A stretch of DNA of 64,000 nt from contig CAAGIS010000143.1 of the NCBI GenBank assembly GCA_900769985.1, positions 39,749 to 103,748 of the forward strand, given 5' to 3'. Position numbers and translations under genes: made by a program. Under the pieces are notes generated by a model, which searched no databases, was not told the origin of the DNA, and worked only from the letters and a program-made list of their open reading frames with translations. The stretch is from Spirochaetia bacterium (lineage in GTDB: Bacteria > Spirochaetota > Spirochaetia > Treponematales > Treponemataceae). Shown piece after piece: positions 18,245 through 27,596 of this stretch. Within the stretch, counting starts at the first letter, position 1; every line of letters starts with the position of its first letter.

Positions 18245-19162
18245 ATGCAAATGAAACAGGTTTCAGAAACTGCAAAGGGAATATTCTGCATTATAACTTC
18301 TGCATTTTGTTTTGCGCTTATGGCTGTTTTTGTCCGGCTGTCGGGTGACATTCATTTTGTGCAGAAGGCGTTTTTCAGGAATGCGGTTGCTTTTTTTATT
18401 GCGGTTTTTCTGCTTTTAAAAGAAATCCGTCACAACGGAGTAGAAGTGATTTCGGTAACAAAACAAAGCCTGTTGTTTTTGTTTTTGCGTTCAATTACTG
18501 GCTCTGTCGGAGTTTTCGGAAATTTTTATGCAATAGACAGAATTCTTCTTTCTGATGCCGCAATTTTAAATAAAATGGCACCGTTTTTTGCAATAATATT
18601 CAGTTTTGTCATAATGAAAGAAAAAATTAAACTTGTTCCTCTTATGGCAATCATAACTGCTTTTTTAGGTTCAATGCTTATCGTAAAACCGAGTTTTGAT
18701 TTTTCAAAAACTGTGCCTACGCTTGCAGCATTTGCAGGCGGAATGGGTGCAGGGTTTGCTTATGCGTGTGTCAGAAAATTGAGCGTTTTAAAATGTAACA
18801 GCAAACTGATTGTTCTGTTTTTTTCTGCATTTTCGATGTTGCTTTCTGTGCCGTATATGATAGTAAGTTTTAATCCGATGTCGTTTACGCAGATTCTGTT
18901 TCTTGTTCTTGCAGGAATATGCGCAGCCGGCGGTCAGTTTTCGATTACGGCAGCTTATTATCATGCACCGGCACGCGATATTTCGATTTACGATTATTCT
19001 CAGCTGATTTTTTCGACATTGCTTGGATTTATATTTTTTGCTCAGATTCCGGATATTTACAGTTTTATCGGTTATATAGTCATAATTTCGATGGCGGTTT
19101 TGAATTTTTTATGGAACAGAAATCAGCATAAAATTAAAAAAAATCAAAACAAGAAATTGTAA
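18245..19162 (+). CDS. EamA/DMT-superfamily transporter
   Basis: About 305 residues with ten hydrophobic segments arranged as two EamA repeats (roughly 6-140 and 155-300). Features typical of the family include GIFCIITSAFCFALMAVFVR at the start, an acidic/basic loop MKEKIKLVPLMAIITAFLGS after helix 4-5, and QLIFSTLLGFIFF late in the second repeat. Such proteins export amino acids, drugs or metabolites; the substrate is unknown. An AGGA lies shortly before ATG 18245 and ATG 18251, and either could be the start. It is tightly packed behind the PAP2-like gene. Confidence 0.8.
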   Translation: MQMKQVSETAKGIFCIITSAFCFALMAVFVRLSGDIHFVQKAFFRNAVAFFIAVFLLLKEIRHNGVEVISVTKQSLLFLFLRSITGSVGVFGNFYAIDRILLSDAAILNKMAPFFAIIFSFVIMKEKIKLVPLMAIITAFLGSMLIVKPSFDFSKTVPTLAAFAGGMGAGFAYACVRKLSVLKCNSKLIVLFFSAFSMLLSVPYMIVSFNPMSFTQILFLVLAGICAAGGQFSITAAYYHAPARDISIYDYSQLIFSTLLGFIFFAQIPDIYSFIGYIVIISMAVLNFLWNRNQHKIKKNQNKKL

Positions 19163-19185
19163 ATTCATAGAATTCATTTTATAAT
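19157..19185 (+). promoter_or_regulatory. Sigma-70 promoter giving a leaderless mRNA for the LRR protein
   Basis: TTGTAA (19157-19162), exactly 17 bases, then TATAAT (19180-19185). The ATG begins at 19193, seven bases beyond the -10 box, so transcription should start at or within a base or two of the start codon. There is no Shine-Dalgarno sequence in between. Confidence 0.6.
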
Positions 19186-19192
19186 AAACACT

Positions 19193-21253
19193 ATGGCAAC
19201 AGATGGCTTTATCTTTTCAGCAGACGGAAAAACTTTATTAGAATGTGATTTTGCCCGGCTTGGAACTGCCGTAAACATTCCTCCCGGCTGTACAAAAATT
19301 GCAAACGGAGTTTTTGCGGAAGCACCAGTTATAAATGTTTCTCTCCCTGACACAGTAACGGAAGTAGGCGACAATTTGTTTTCGTCTTCCGAGACTTTAA
19401 AAGAAGTAAAGCTTTCTGAAAATTTAAAAGAACTTAAGCCGTTTATGTTTGCAGGCTGTTCAAGGCTTGAAAAAATCAGAATGAGCGAAAGCGTTTCGTT
19501 TTTTCCGACAGGACTTTTTTGGGGATGTTCTGCTTTAAAAGAAATTCCGTTTTGCAATGGAATTGAAAGTCTTGAAGTTGACGTGTTCAGGGATATGGAA
19601 GGAATTAAGTCCATTCAAATTCCGCCGTCTGTAAAAATTATAAAGTCAGGTGCGCTTGCCGGCTGTACAAATCTTTCTGCCATTGTTTTTCCAGAGACAC
19701 TTGAAACGATAGAAGACAGAAGCCTTGCAAATCTGCCTTCGCTTGAGTTTATGAGTTTTTCAGGCGAGAACGAAAAGTTTTTTGTAGACGAGAATTCCGG
19801 CAGCCTTTATGAACTTACTGAAAACGGTGCGGTTTTGATAAAGTGCCCTGTAAATCTGGAATCTGTACGCCTTGTTGAAAATACTTGCGACGTGCATATC
19901 GATGCCTTTGAATGCTGCAAAAATCTTGCAGAAGTATGCGCTTACGAAAATGCTCCCGAAACTTTGATAAATAAGCTTATGGAACTTGTTCCTCAGATTG
20001 ACATTAACAGTTACGGTGATGACGTTTCTTGCGAAGAACAATTTGAAGATGAAGCTGTTCCTATTGCAGAAAATGCAGAAATTGAAGAACTTGAAGAAGT
20101 TGCGAATTTAGAAAGCGAAGATTCTTCTTCAAAAGAAATCACACAGGCTGAACAGAATTACAGCGCCGACATCGATTCAATCCTTCAACAGAACATTACT
20201 CACAAAGAAGAAAGTCTTGAAGGCGTTTTACTGAATCAAGATGAAATTGCACTTCTTTTTTCCAATTCAGAAAATCAGTCTGATAAAACCAATTTGTCAG
20301 ATAATGATTTTAACGATGACTCTGCCGGACAAATTAAACCTGAATATTCTGTTGACATTGAGTCAATTTTAAATGAACAGTGCTGCAGAAATTGCGATTT
20401 AAATGACGGATTCCGCCCTGTTACAGATGAAGAACTTGAACGCCTCTTTTCTTCAGAAATGCCGACTGCTTCTACTGAGCAAGTTCCTGTTTTAGAAAAT
20501 CCGACCAAAGAAGAAAATTCTGTTTCAAAAGAAGAATCTCCTAAAACAGAAACTGCCGGACAAAAAACGACAGAAGAAAAACCAAAGAAAAAGCGTTCTT
20601 ACAAGCGCAGAAAAACATCAAAAAAAGATGCCGAAAAAAAGGAAGATAAAAAAATCCTAAGTGAAGAACCATCAGTTGAAAGCACAGAAATTTCTGCCAC
20701 AGAAAGTGAAATAGCAGAAACTCCCAAAACAGAAGAACCTCGGTTTATACGCGCAATGAAAAATCTTGCAGCACATAAAATGATTCTTGAAGAAAGCGAA
20801 AACAAGATTGACAATGTTTATGGCGACTTACAGGAACTTATTGTCATTGCAGATGGAATTGCACCAAGTACGAATGATTTTTCAAGCCATCTCGTAAAGT
20901 TTGTAAAAGACATTGCAAAAAAATACGGTTTTACAAAAATTTATTTTTTTGAGAACCTTCCTCTTGATAACCCGGAATTTATTTACGGACTTGAATCTTT
21001 CGGTAACTTGCGTAATGTCCTTTATGCGTGCAACAAATCGTCTGCAGAAAAAATTTCTGAACCCCAGAAAGAACTTATTAACGCAACAGGTATTATTCTT
21101 CCAAGTTCAGAAATTCAAAACGTAAAGACGTTAAAAGAAAAAGCTGACAGCGAAAATCTGCAATATCCTGTAAAAATCATCGTTCAGGATGAATACGTCG
21201 AAGGACTTTTATACTGCGCAGAAAAATACAGGCAAGTCCACGGAATAAATTAG
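19193..21253 (+). CDS. BspA-type leucine-rich-repeat protein with acidic linker and C-terminal domain
   Basis: A 686-residue protein without a signal peptide. Residues 20-200 carry about six LRR_5 (BspA/TpLRR) units such as VINVSLPDTVTEVGDNLF and IKSIQIPPSVKIIKSGAL. A long acidic, Ser/Glu-rich linker follows, with two near copies of a short motif (SADIDSILQQN and SVDIESILNEQ) and two 'EIALLFSNS/ELERLFSSE' units. A basic patch KKKRSYKRRKTSKK lies near residue 470. The last 160 residues form a compact alpha/beta domain I cannot name. BspA repeats usually occur on surface proteins, but without an export signal this one should be cytoplasmic. Its mRNA looks leaderless. Confidence 0.7.
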   Translation: MATDGFIFSADGKTLLECDFARLGTAVNIPPGCTKIANGVFAEAPVINVSLPDTVTEVGDNLFSSSETLKEVKLSENLKELKPFMFAGCSRLEKIRMSESVSFFPTGLFWGCSALKEIPFCNGIESLEVDVFRDMEGIKSIQIPPSVKIIKSGALAGCTNLSAIVFPETLETIEDRSLANLPSLEFMSFSGENEKFFVDENSGSLYELTENGAVLIKCPVNLESVRLVENTCDVHIDAFECCKNLAEVCAYENAPETLINKLMELVPQIDINSYGDDVSCEEQFEDEAVPIAENAEIEELEEVANLESEDSSSKEITQAEQNYSADIDSILQQNITHKEESLEGVLLNQDEIALLFSNSENQSDKTNLSDNDFNDDSAGQIKPEYSVDIESILNEQCCRNCDLNDGFRPVTDEELERLFSSEMPTASTEQVPVLENPTKEENSVSKEESPKTETAGQKTTEEKPKKKRSYKRRKTSKKDAEKKEDKKILSEEPSVESTEISATESEIAETPKTEEPRFIRAMKNLAAHKMILEESENKIDNVYGDLQELIVIADGIAPSTNDFSSHLVKFVKDIAKKYGFTKIYFFENLPLDNPEFIYGLESFGNLRNVLYACNKSSAEKISEPQKELINATGIILPSSEIQNVKTLKEKADSENLQYPVKIIVQDEYVEGLLYCAEKYRQVHGIN

Positions 21254-21285
21254 TTTTTTAAGTTTATTCCGCTAAAAAAAAGATT

Positions 21286-21927
21286 TTAAAATTCTTCAAG
21301 TTCAGAAAGCAATCTGTCAAGTTTTGCACCGTATTCTTTGTCGGCTGCCCAAGTACCTGCAAGTCCAAAAATGTCAGTAGCTTTTCCGCGCGGTTTTACA
21401 AATTTGTACCGAGGGTCTACAAGTTCATTTTTTAAAGGGATGTCTTCTGTTGTGCCGTATGCGTGCAAATGCTGAATGTGCGCGCGTACACCTTCTTTCA
21501 TTGATTTGAATTTTAAGCCGGGATTGTTTTTGTCAATTGCGCCTAGCCCGCAGAAATTATTTTTGTCTTTTGTAACGAGATTTCCGTAACGCAAGTAATT
21601 TGTTTCAAGGCACATCTGGACAAAGGCAATGTCAGAATTTATCCCTTCTGTCTGGCATTCTGTGATATAAAGTTTTGCAATCTTTTTTGCTTTTGCTTTA
21701 TTTCCGTCAGGGCATTTTGCAATGAAAAATTTATAAAGGCTTTCTGCATTTTTTATTCCGGCAGAATAAATTGTCCGCAAGATTTTCTTTTGTTCTTCCT
21801 GCGGTTCGGAAAAAGAATCAAGTTCATTTAAATTCCGTGCAGTTGAACATGATGTAACAAAAAGTCCTGCCTCGCAAATCAAAATCGCAGCTAAAAGTTT
21901 TAAAAAAAAGTTTTGTTTACTGTTCAT
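21286..21927 (-). CDS. Glucosaminidase-domain (GH73) lipoprotein
   Basis: A 213-residue protein with signal peptide and lipobox VTSC (Cys about residue 27). The rest matches the glucosaminidase family of FlgJ/LytG/Bax type: IAFVQMCLETNYLRYGNLV with the catalytic Glu, NNFCGLGAID, and GVRAHIQHLHAYGT, ending GLAGTWAADKEYGAKLDRLL. It should cleave the glycan backbone of peptidoglycan in the periplasm, for example in growth, separation or flagellar insertion. It is convergent with the LRR gene and divergent from the methyltransferase gene. Confidence 0.85.
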   Translation of the reverse strand: MNSKQNFFLKLLAAILICEAGLFVTSCSTARNLNELDSFSEPQEEQKKILRTIYSAGIKNAESLYKFFIAKCPDGNKAKAKKIAKLYITECQTEGINSDIAFVQMCLETNYLRYGNLVTKDKNNFCGLGAIDKNNPGLKFKSMKEGVRAHIQHLHAYGTTEDIPLKNELVDPRYKFVKPRGKATDIFGLAGTWAADKEYGAKLDRLLSELEEF

Positions 21928-22002
21928 ATAAATTTTATCGGAATATAAAAAAAAAACTCAACGACTTAAAAGCTTAGAACCTCAATCCGTAGAATATATA
22001 AA

Positions 22003-22030
22003 TTCAAATTTAGAAACTTCAAATTTAGAA
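22003..22030. repeat. Two 13-bp direct repeats upstream of the RNA methyltransferase gene
   Basis: TTCAAATTTAGAA occurs at 22003-22015 and again at 22018-22030, a 15-base spacing. The pair lies in the divergent region between the glucosaminidase gene and the methyltransferase gene. It may be a regulator site or a chance slippage product. Confidence 0.4.
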
Positions 22031-22062
22031 TTGAACAAATTTTCTAAAAATGTTAGTTTTAT

Positions 22063-23265
22063 ATGATGAATACACTTGTAGCTCTGTGCGCAGTTGGTGC
22101 AGAGAAAATTCTTGGAAACGAAATAAAATATCTTGGATATAAACTTGAAAGCAACGCTCCAGGACGTGTCAGTTTTTTTGGTGATGATGATGCGCTGTTT
22201 AGGGCAAATCTGTGTTTAAGGACTTCTGACAGAGTTTATCTTCAGATGGCAAAGTACAGTGCTTCTGATTTTGACGCCTTGTTTGACGGTGTATATGCAA
22301 TAAACTGGAATGATTTTTATCGCAAGGATGTTCACGTAATCGTTGACAAAGTAAGAACTTATAAAAGCAAGTTGAATTCAGAACACAGCATTCAGAAAAT
22401 AGTACAGAAAGCAATCTATAAAAAACTTGGCGATAAATGGCATATGTCAACTCTTCCTGAGTCTGGTGCAGAAAGCAATGTCCGCGTTTATATTGACAAT
22501 AACGAAGCAATGATTCTTCTTGATTTGTCTGGTCTTCCGCTTCATAAACGCGGCTACAGAACAGATGGCGGAACTGCTCCTCTTCGCGAAACTACTGCTG
22601 CGGTAATGCTCCAGCTTATGATGTGGCGCAGAAAAACTCCGCTGCATGACCCGTTTTGCGGTTCGGGAACTATTCCTGTTGAAGCTGCTTTGTATGCTCA
22701 TAATATTGCACCGGGATTCGGTCGCCGTTTTGCACTGGAGAATTTATTGATTTATAACGCAGACCGTGCAAAAAAAATAAGGATTGCAGAAGCAGAAAAT
22801 ATCCGTACTGATGTAGAAACAAGAATTACTGGAAGTGATATTGACTCTGCGGCTGTAGAAAGGGCTAAGCTTAACGCTGAGCATGCTTGTGTTGCAGCCG
22901 GCAGGGCTTTGCAGGAAATCGGGTGTGATTCAAGAATTCCGCGACCTGATTTTATTCAGTCTGATTTTACGGAACTTGAAGCGCCTTTTGATGCAGGTCT
23001 TTTACTTTGCAATCCTCCGTACGGTGAGCGACTTGGTGATGAAGCGGAGGCAGAACTCCTTTATAAACGGATGAGTTGTCTTTTTAAAAATTTTCCCGGT
23101 TGGGAAATCGGTGTAATTACACCTCATTTAAAATTTCAGGAATGTATTGGAAAACATGCGGCTTTATTGAAAGATATAAAAGCCGGAAATCTGGATACTA
23201 AGTTTTATATTTATTCAGACAAAGTAGGTTCAAAACCTCAGCATAAAGTTCACGAGAAGAAATAA
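22063..23265 (+). CDS. THUMP-domain class I RNA methyltransferase (RlmL/YpsC family)
   Basis: A 400-residue protein. Residues 45-150 form a THUMP RNA-binding domain (IVQKAIYKKLGDKWH, ESNVRVYIDNNEAMILLDLSG), and the segment LPLHKRGYRTDGGTAPLRE leads into the methyltransferase. Motif I is DPFCGSGTIPVEAALYA and motif IV is LLCNPPYGERLGDE, the NPPY that methylates exocyclic amines. This is the family of the N-terminal half of RlmL, which makes m2G2445 in 23S rRNA. Start ATG 22063 or 22066; no Shine-Dalgarno is visible. It precedes the TetR gene by 18 bases. Confidence 0.88.
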   Translation: MMNTLVALCAVGAEKILGNEIKYLGYKLESNAPGRVSFFGDDDALFRANLCLRTSDRVYLQMAKYSASDFDALFDGVYAINWNDFYRKDVHVIVDKVRTYKSKLNSEHSIQKIVQKAIYKKLGDKWHMSTLPESGAESNVRVYIDNNEAMILLDLSGLPLHKRGYRTDGGTAPLRETTAAVMLQLMMWRRKTPLHDPFCGSGTIPVEAALYAHNIAPGFGRRFALENLLIYNADRAKKIRIAEAENIRTDVETRITGSDIDSAAVERAKLNAEHACVAAGRALQEIGCDSRIPRPDFIQSDFTELEAPFDAGLLLCNPPYGERLGDEAEAELLYKRMSCLFKNFPGWEIGVITPHLKFQECIGKHAALLKDIKAGNLDTKFYIYSDKVGSKPQHKVHEKK

Positions 23266-23283
23266 AGTTTTCCGGGAGAGTCC

Positions 23284-23886
23284 ATGGCAATTGTTGTTGA
23301 ACACGATAAAAGAAAGCATGACATTCTAAAAAAATCTCTGGAAGTTTTTATTGAAGAAGGATATGAAGACGTTACTTTTCAAAAAATCGCTGACCGTTGC
23401 GGAATTACAAGGACAACTCTTTATATCTATTTTAAAAACAAGCGTGAAATTTTTTTATGGAGCATAAAGCAGCTTACTCAGGGAATTGAACTTGAACTTC
23501 TTTCTCTTATTGAAAATCAAAGCCTTTCCAGCGAAGAATGTCTGCGTACTATGCTGAATAAAATCGTTGATGCCTGCGAATCAAACAAAGCACTGTTTGA
23601 GGTTTTGCTGACTTATCTTTTGTCATTAAAGAAGACTGGCGGAGATCCTGGAAAGCGCGTACGCAGGCGTCTTGTGCGTCTTCAGCATTTAATCAGCACT
23701 GTAATTATCCGTGGAATGAAATCCGGCGAGTTTAAAAAGATAAACGTAAAGACAGCTTACGAAATGCTTTACGGTCTTATTCAGTCTGCAATTTTCAGAC
23801 TGTCTGTTTTGGATGAAAAAACAATTGAAGATATCCGCAATACATTGAGTATGGCGGTCGATATATTAGTCGTAAAGAAAAACTAA
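23284..23886 (+). CDS. TetR/AcrR-family transcriptional regulator
   Basis: A 200-residue protein with the N-terminal TetR helix-turn-helix at residues 11-55: [40 protein letters not shown]. The C-terminal ligand domain is helical and not specific. A GGGAGAG ribosome binding site precedes ATG. It is tightly linked to the methyltransferase upstream and a SEC-C protein downstream; none of these is an obvious efflux target, so the regulon cannot be guessed from position. Confidence 0.88.
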   Translation: MAIVVEHDKRKHDILKKSLEVFIEEGYEDVTFQKIADRCGITRTTLYIYFKNKREIFLWSIKQLTQGIELELLSLIENQSLSSEECLRTMLNKIVDACESNKALFEVLLTYLLSLKKTGGDPGKRVRRRLVRLQHLISTVIIRGMKSGEFKKINVKTAYEMLYGLIQSAIFRLSVLDEKTIEDIRNTLSMAVDILVVKKN

Positions 23887-23909
23887 ATTATTATGAAGGA
23901 TTAAAGAAA

Positions 23910-24410
23910 ATGAGCGAAAAAAATGATTTATGTCCTTGCGGTTCCGGTAAAAAATACAGCGAATGTTGCGAACCTGTTATTAAGGGAACTGTAAAAGCAA
24001 AAACTGCAGAAGAATTAATGCGTGCGCGCTATTCAGCTTATGAAAAGCAGGAAATCGATTTTATCATAAATTCTTGTGAACATTCTGAAGACATTGCAGA
24101 AATTGACAGGCAGGCAACTGAAGACTGGAGTAAAAGTTCAACATGGCATGGCTTAAAAATTCTGCGTACAGAAAAAGGTCTTGAATCAGATGAAGAAGGA
24201 ATTGTAGAATTTGAAGCTACATACACAAGAAAGCAGATTCGCGATGTTCACCATGAAACAGGTTATTTTAAAAAGATAAACGGCGAGTGGCTTTATTCTG
24301 TCGGACAGTTAAAGACTACGACAGTTGTAAGAGAAGGTGAAAAAGTCGGCCGCAATGACCCTTGTCCGTGCGGTTCTGGCAAAAAATATAAAAAGTGCTG
24401 CGGTCGCTAG
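23910..24410 (+). CDS. YchJ-family protein with two SEC-C metal-binding motifs
   Basis: A 166-residue protein with a SEC-C motif at each end: [16 protein letters not shown] (residues 7-22) and [17 protein letters not shown] (C-terminus). Between them lies a YchJ/UPF0225 (NTF2-like) domain: [21 protein letters not shown]…, [17 protein letters not shown] and [16 protein letters not shown] motifs bind zinc and often contact ribosomes or SecB-like partners; the role of this family is not established. Ribosome binding site AAGGATTAAAG before ATG. Confidence 0.88.
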   Translation: MSEKNDLCPCGSGKKYSECCEPVIKGTVKAKTAEELMRARYSAYEKQEIDFIINSCEHSEDIAEIDRQATEDWSKSSTWHGLKILRTEKGLESDEEGIVEFEATYTRKQIRDVHHETGYFKKINGEWLYSVGQLKTTTVVREGEKVGRNDPCPCGSGKKYKKCCGR

Positions 24411-24426
24411 GGCAAGAGAATCATAA

Positions 24427-25221
24427 ATGGCAGAACTTATTTTAACAGGTTTTCATGCAGTAGAAGAAAAAGTCCGCAATGCAGAAATCAATAAAGATTC
24501 AGTTTCTTCAATGCAGATTTTTTACAGCAAACCAGGACCGCGTATAAAGAAAATTCTTGAACAGGCAAAAAAAGCCGGAATTCGCATTTCGCAAGTTCAG
24601 GATACTGTTCTTGATGACTTGACTAAAAACCTTGGAACTGCCGAACGTGACCATCGCGGAATCGTCATCTGTATTTCTGGAGTAGATGCAAGACAGACAA
24701 ATGTCGTAGATTTTGAAAACTGGCTTTCTGAACATTCAGATAAAGATGATGAGCGCTGTACAGTCGTAATACTTGATTCTGTTACAGACCCTCATAATGT
24801 CGGCGCAATACTCAGAAGTGCCGACCAGTTTGGTGCAAGTCTTGTAATTCTCCCGGAACGGCACAGTGCAAACAAAGTGAACGAAAACGACGTAATTCAG
24901 CGTTCAAGTGCAGGAGCTGCAAGCTGGGTTCCTGTCAGTGTCGTTACAAACCTTAGCCGCTGTGTTGAAAAATTAAAAGAAAGCGGCTTCTGGGTTTACG
25001 GTGCAGATGCTGGCGGGGTATCTGTTGCAGATGATATGTTTGCAAAAAAAACGGTGCTTGTAATGGGTAGCGAAGGAACCGGGATTTCGCGGCTTTTAAA
25101 ACAACAGTGCGATTCAATCGTGTCAATTCCGACATGCGGAAAAATCGACAGTCTGAATGTTTCTGTTGCAACGGGAGTTTTGCTTTACGAAATCTACAGA
25201 CAGTCTGTTAACTGCACTTAG
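24427..25221 (+). CDS. rlmB: SpoU-family rRNA 2'-O-methyltransferase (RlmB type)
   Basis: A 264-residue protein: a small N-terminal substrate-binding domain (MAELILTGFHAVEEKV…, RDHRGIVICISG) and a SPOUT catalytic domain from about residue 108. The three SpoU motifs are visible: LDSVTDPHNVGAILRSADQ, VLVMGSEGTGISRLL and SIPTCGKIDSLNVSVATGV. It forms the knotted SAM-binding fold and methylates a ribose in 23S rRNA (Gm2251 in E. coli). TrmH or another SpoU paralog is possible. It follows the SEC-C gene by 16 bases. Confidence 0.88.
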   Translation: MAELILTGFHAVEEKVRNAEINKDSVSSMQIFYSKPGPRIKKILEQAKKAGIRISQVQDTVLDDLTKNLGTAERDHRGIVICISGVDARQTNVVDFENWLSEHSDKDDERCTVVILDSVTDPHNVGAILRSADQFGASLVILPERHSANKVNENDVIQRSSAGAASWVPVSVVTNLSRCVEKLKESGFWVYGADAGGVSVADDMFAKKTVLVMGSEGTGISRLLKQQCDSIVSIPTCGKIDSLNVSVATGVLLYEIYRQSVNCT

Positions 25222-25290
25222 ATTGTGTAAATTTGTAAAGATAAAAAAAACTTCTTATGCTATTTTTATTTAAAATATATAAAAAACTTC

Positions 25291-25319
25291 TTGCTAAGTG
25301 AATATTGTTGTGCTAATAT
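25291..25319 (+). promoter_or_regulatory. Sigma-70 promoter for the PLP decarboxylase gene
   Basis: TTGCTA (25291-25296), 17 bases, TAATAT (25314-25319), with TGC directly ahead of the -10. The predicted leader of about 80 bases ends in a good ribosome binding site (AGGTGGT) before ATG 25409. Confidence 0.65.
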
Positions 25320-25408
25320 CAACGTTACCGAAGGAATATAGCTGTTGCTAAAAAAAATAGGGCAGAAATCTTTTTGTTTTCTGATTGTTTTTTTTTAGGT
25401 GGTGAACA

Positions 25409-26578
25409 ATGTTCGACCGCAAAAATTTCGTTTCTGATTCTGATTGGGAAAAATTTCTGGAGTTTTCTGAAAACCTAGAAACTCCAAATATTGTCATTAA
25501 TTTAAACACAATCAAAAAAAATTTTATAAAATTACGTGATTCTTTTCCGTATGCGCATATTTATTATGCAATGAAAGCAAATCCTGGAGAACCTGTTTTA
25601 AAATTACTTGCAGAAATGGGTTCGAATTTTGATATTGCTTCACGCTATGAACTGGATAAAATTCTTTCTCTAGGAGTTGAATCTTTTAGACTGTCTTACG
25701 GCAATACGATAAAAAAGCCACGCGACATAAAGTATTTTTATGAAAAAGGAGTGCGCCTTTTTGCAACTGACTCAAAAGATGATTTGAAAGCTATTGCAGA
25801 AAATGCTCCCGGTTCTAAAGTTTATGTCCGCGTTCTTGTTGAGACATCTGCAACTGCTGACTGGCCGTTAAGCCGCAAGTTTGGCTGTCATCCTGACATG
25901 GCTTATGACCTTATTGTAATGGCGCGAGATCTTGGACTTGTTCCTTATGGGATTAGTTTTCACGTTGGAAGCCAGCAGCGCGATATCGGTCAGTGGAATG
26001 ATGCAATTGCAAAGACAAAATATCTTTTTACTTCTCTTGAAGAAGAAGAGGGAATAAAGCTTTCGATGATTAATATGGGAGGCGGTTTCCCTGCAAGTTA
26101 TATTGACCCTACAAACGAATTGAGCGAATACGCATCAGAAATTACGCGCTATCTGTCAGATGACTTTGGAGATGACATTCCTGAGATTATACTTGAACCG
26201 GGACGTTCTCTTGTAGGTGACAGTGGAATTCTTACAAGCGAAGTAATTTTGACTTCCCGTAAAAACAATACTGCTCTTGCACGCTGGGTGTATATAGACG
26301 CTGGCAAATTTAACGGTCTTATAGAAACTCTTGACGAAGCTATAAAATATCCTGTCATAACAAATAAAGACGAACCAGGCGTAAAAGAAAGCGAAGTCAT
26401 TATTGCAGGTCCTACTTGTGACAGTATGGACATTATGTATGAAAACGCAAAATACAAGCTTCCGACGACTTTAAAATCTGGCGATAAAATCTACTGGCTT
26501 TCTACAGGTGCGTATACATCGACTTATGCTTCCGTTGAGTTTAATGGTTTTCCGCCGTTAAAAACTTATTATATGTAA
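25409..26578 (+). CDS. Alanine-racemase-fold PLP decarboxylase (ornithine/lysine type)
   Basis: A 389-residue fold-type III decarboxylase. The PLP lysine is in YYAMKANPGEPVLKLL; further motifs are MGSNFDIASRYEL, GISFHVGSQQ, MINMGGGFPASY for the phosphate, ILEPGRSLVGD and GPTCDSMD, whose Cys is catalytic in the eukaryotic-type ornithine decarboxylases. It probably makes putrescine or cadaverine, and is clearly different from the lysA-like enzyme at 57320. Ribosome binding site AGGTGGT. It has its own promoter and no polyamine genes next to it, so the exact substrate is open. Confidence 0.85.
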   Translation: MFDRKNFVSDSDWEKFLEFSENLETPNIVINLNTIKKNFIKLRDSFPYAHIYYAMKANPGEPVLKLLAEMGSNFDIASRYELDKILSLGVESFRLSYGNTIKKPRDIKYFYEKGVRLFATDSKDDLKAIAENAPGSKVYVRVLVETSATADWPLSRKFGCHPDMAYDLIVMARDLGLVPYGISFHVGSQQRDIGQWNDAIAKTKYLFTSLEEEEGIKLSMINMGGGFPASYIDPTNELSEYASEITRYLSDDFGDDIPEIILEPGRSLVGDSGILTSEVILTSRKNNTALARWVYIDAGKFNGLIETLDEAIKYPVITNKDEPGVKESEVIIAGPTCDSMDIMYENAKYKLPTTLKSGDKIYWLSTGAYTSTYASVEFNGFPPLKTYYM

Positions 26579-26588
26579 GCGACGGTTT

Positions 26589-27593
26589 TTATAAGGCTTC
26601 TGCAAAGATTTTTTCGTAATCTGCTCTTGTTTCTGCGTGGATTATTTTTTGTCGCAGTAAAGCGCCGCCTTCAATTCCTTTTGAATATGCGCAGAAACGT
26701 TTACGCATGTCTTTGCAGGCGATTTTTTCGCCTCTGTCTTCAATTAAAATCGACAGTTCTTCAAAACCTGATGAAAGCCTTTCTTTTAACGGAATTTCAG
26801 AATAAGTGCCGGTTTCTAGAAGTTCCCTCGTCTGTCTGAAAATAAAAGGATGCCCCATTGCACCGCGTGCAAACATGACACCGTCACAACCAGTCTGTTC
26901 GAGCATTCTTTTTGCATCTTCCGGTTTAAAAACATCTCCTGAACCGAAAACAGCGGCTCTTTTTTTTACAAGCTGCACTAGTTCTGCAAGATAGTCCCAG
27001 TTTGCTTTGCCGTCATATCCTTGTGCACGAGTGCGCGGATGAAGCGTTATAGCAGCTGCTCCAGCATTAATTGCGCGCTCAGATGCTTCCCGAAACGTAA
27101 TTGTGTTCTGATCCCAGCCGGAACGTATTTTTACCGTAACGGGAATAGAACGTCCTTTGTCATGAACTGCTTTTACTACTGCAGAAATGATTTTTTCAAG
27201 TTGTTCGGGATTTTTTGTCAGTGCAGAGCCTGCTCCTGTTTTTACGACTTTTGGAACAGGACAGCCTGCGTTTATGTCAATACATGAAGCCTGCGTCTGT
27301 TCAAGGACAAGACATGCCGCATCGTACATTACTTCAGGCGTGCCTCCGAAAATCTGGACGGCATATTTTGTCTCGTTCGGGGCATTCTTCATTATTTCCT
27401 GTGTTTTTCCGTTGCGGCGTGTCAATGCCTCTGCGCTGACCATTTCGGTGTATTCAAAATTTGAACCGCCTTTTATGCAAAGGCTGCGGAAAGCCCTGTC
27501 GCTGTAACCTGCAACAGGAGCTAAAAACAGATTTCCGTCAAGAGATAAATTTCCTATGTTGACCGGGTGATAAAGCATTGTCTTTCTGTTCAC
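26589..27593 (-). CDS. tRNA-dihydrouridine synthase (DusB type)
   Basis: A 334-residue FMN-dependent Dus protein. Motifs: LFLAPVAGYSDRAFRSLC at the start, YAVQIFGGTPEVMYDA, CIDINAGCPVPKVVKTGAGSAL with the catalytic Cys, VTVKIRSGWD, ITLHPRTRAQGYDGKANWD and GSGDVFKPEDA. It reduces uridines in the tRNA D-loop. The start is ATG 27593 (or the in-frame ATG five codons on). It follows tatD on the same strand with a three-base gap, so the pair is an operon. Confidence 0.93.
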   Translation of the reverse strand: MNRKTMLYHPVNIGNLSLDGNLFLAPVAGYSDRAFRSLCIKGGSNFEYTEMVSAEALTRRNGKTQEIMKNAPNETKYAVQIFGGTPEVMYDAACLVLEQTQASCIDINAGCPVPKVVKTGAGSALTKNPEQLEKIISAVVKAVHDKGRSIPVTVKIRSGWDQNTITFREASERAINAGAAAITLHPRTRAQGYDGKANWDYLAELVQLVKKRAAVFGSGDVFKPEDAKRMLEQTGCDGVMFARGAMGHPFIFRQTRELLETGTYSEIPLKERLSSGFEELSILIEDRGEKIACKDMRKRFCAYSKGIEGGALLRQKIIHAETRADYEKIFAEAL

Positions 27594-27596
27594 CTA

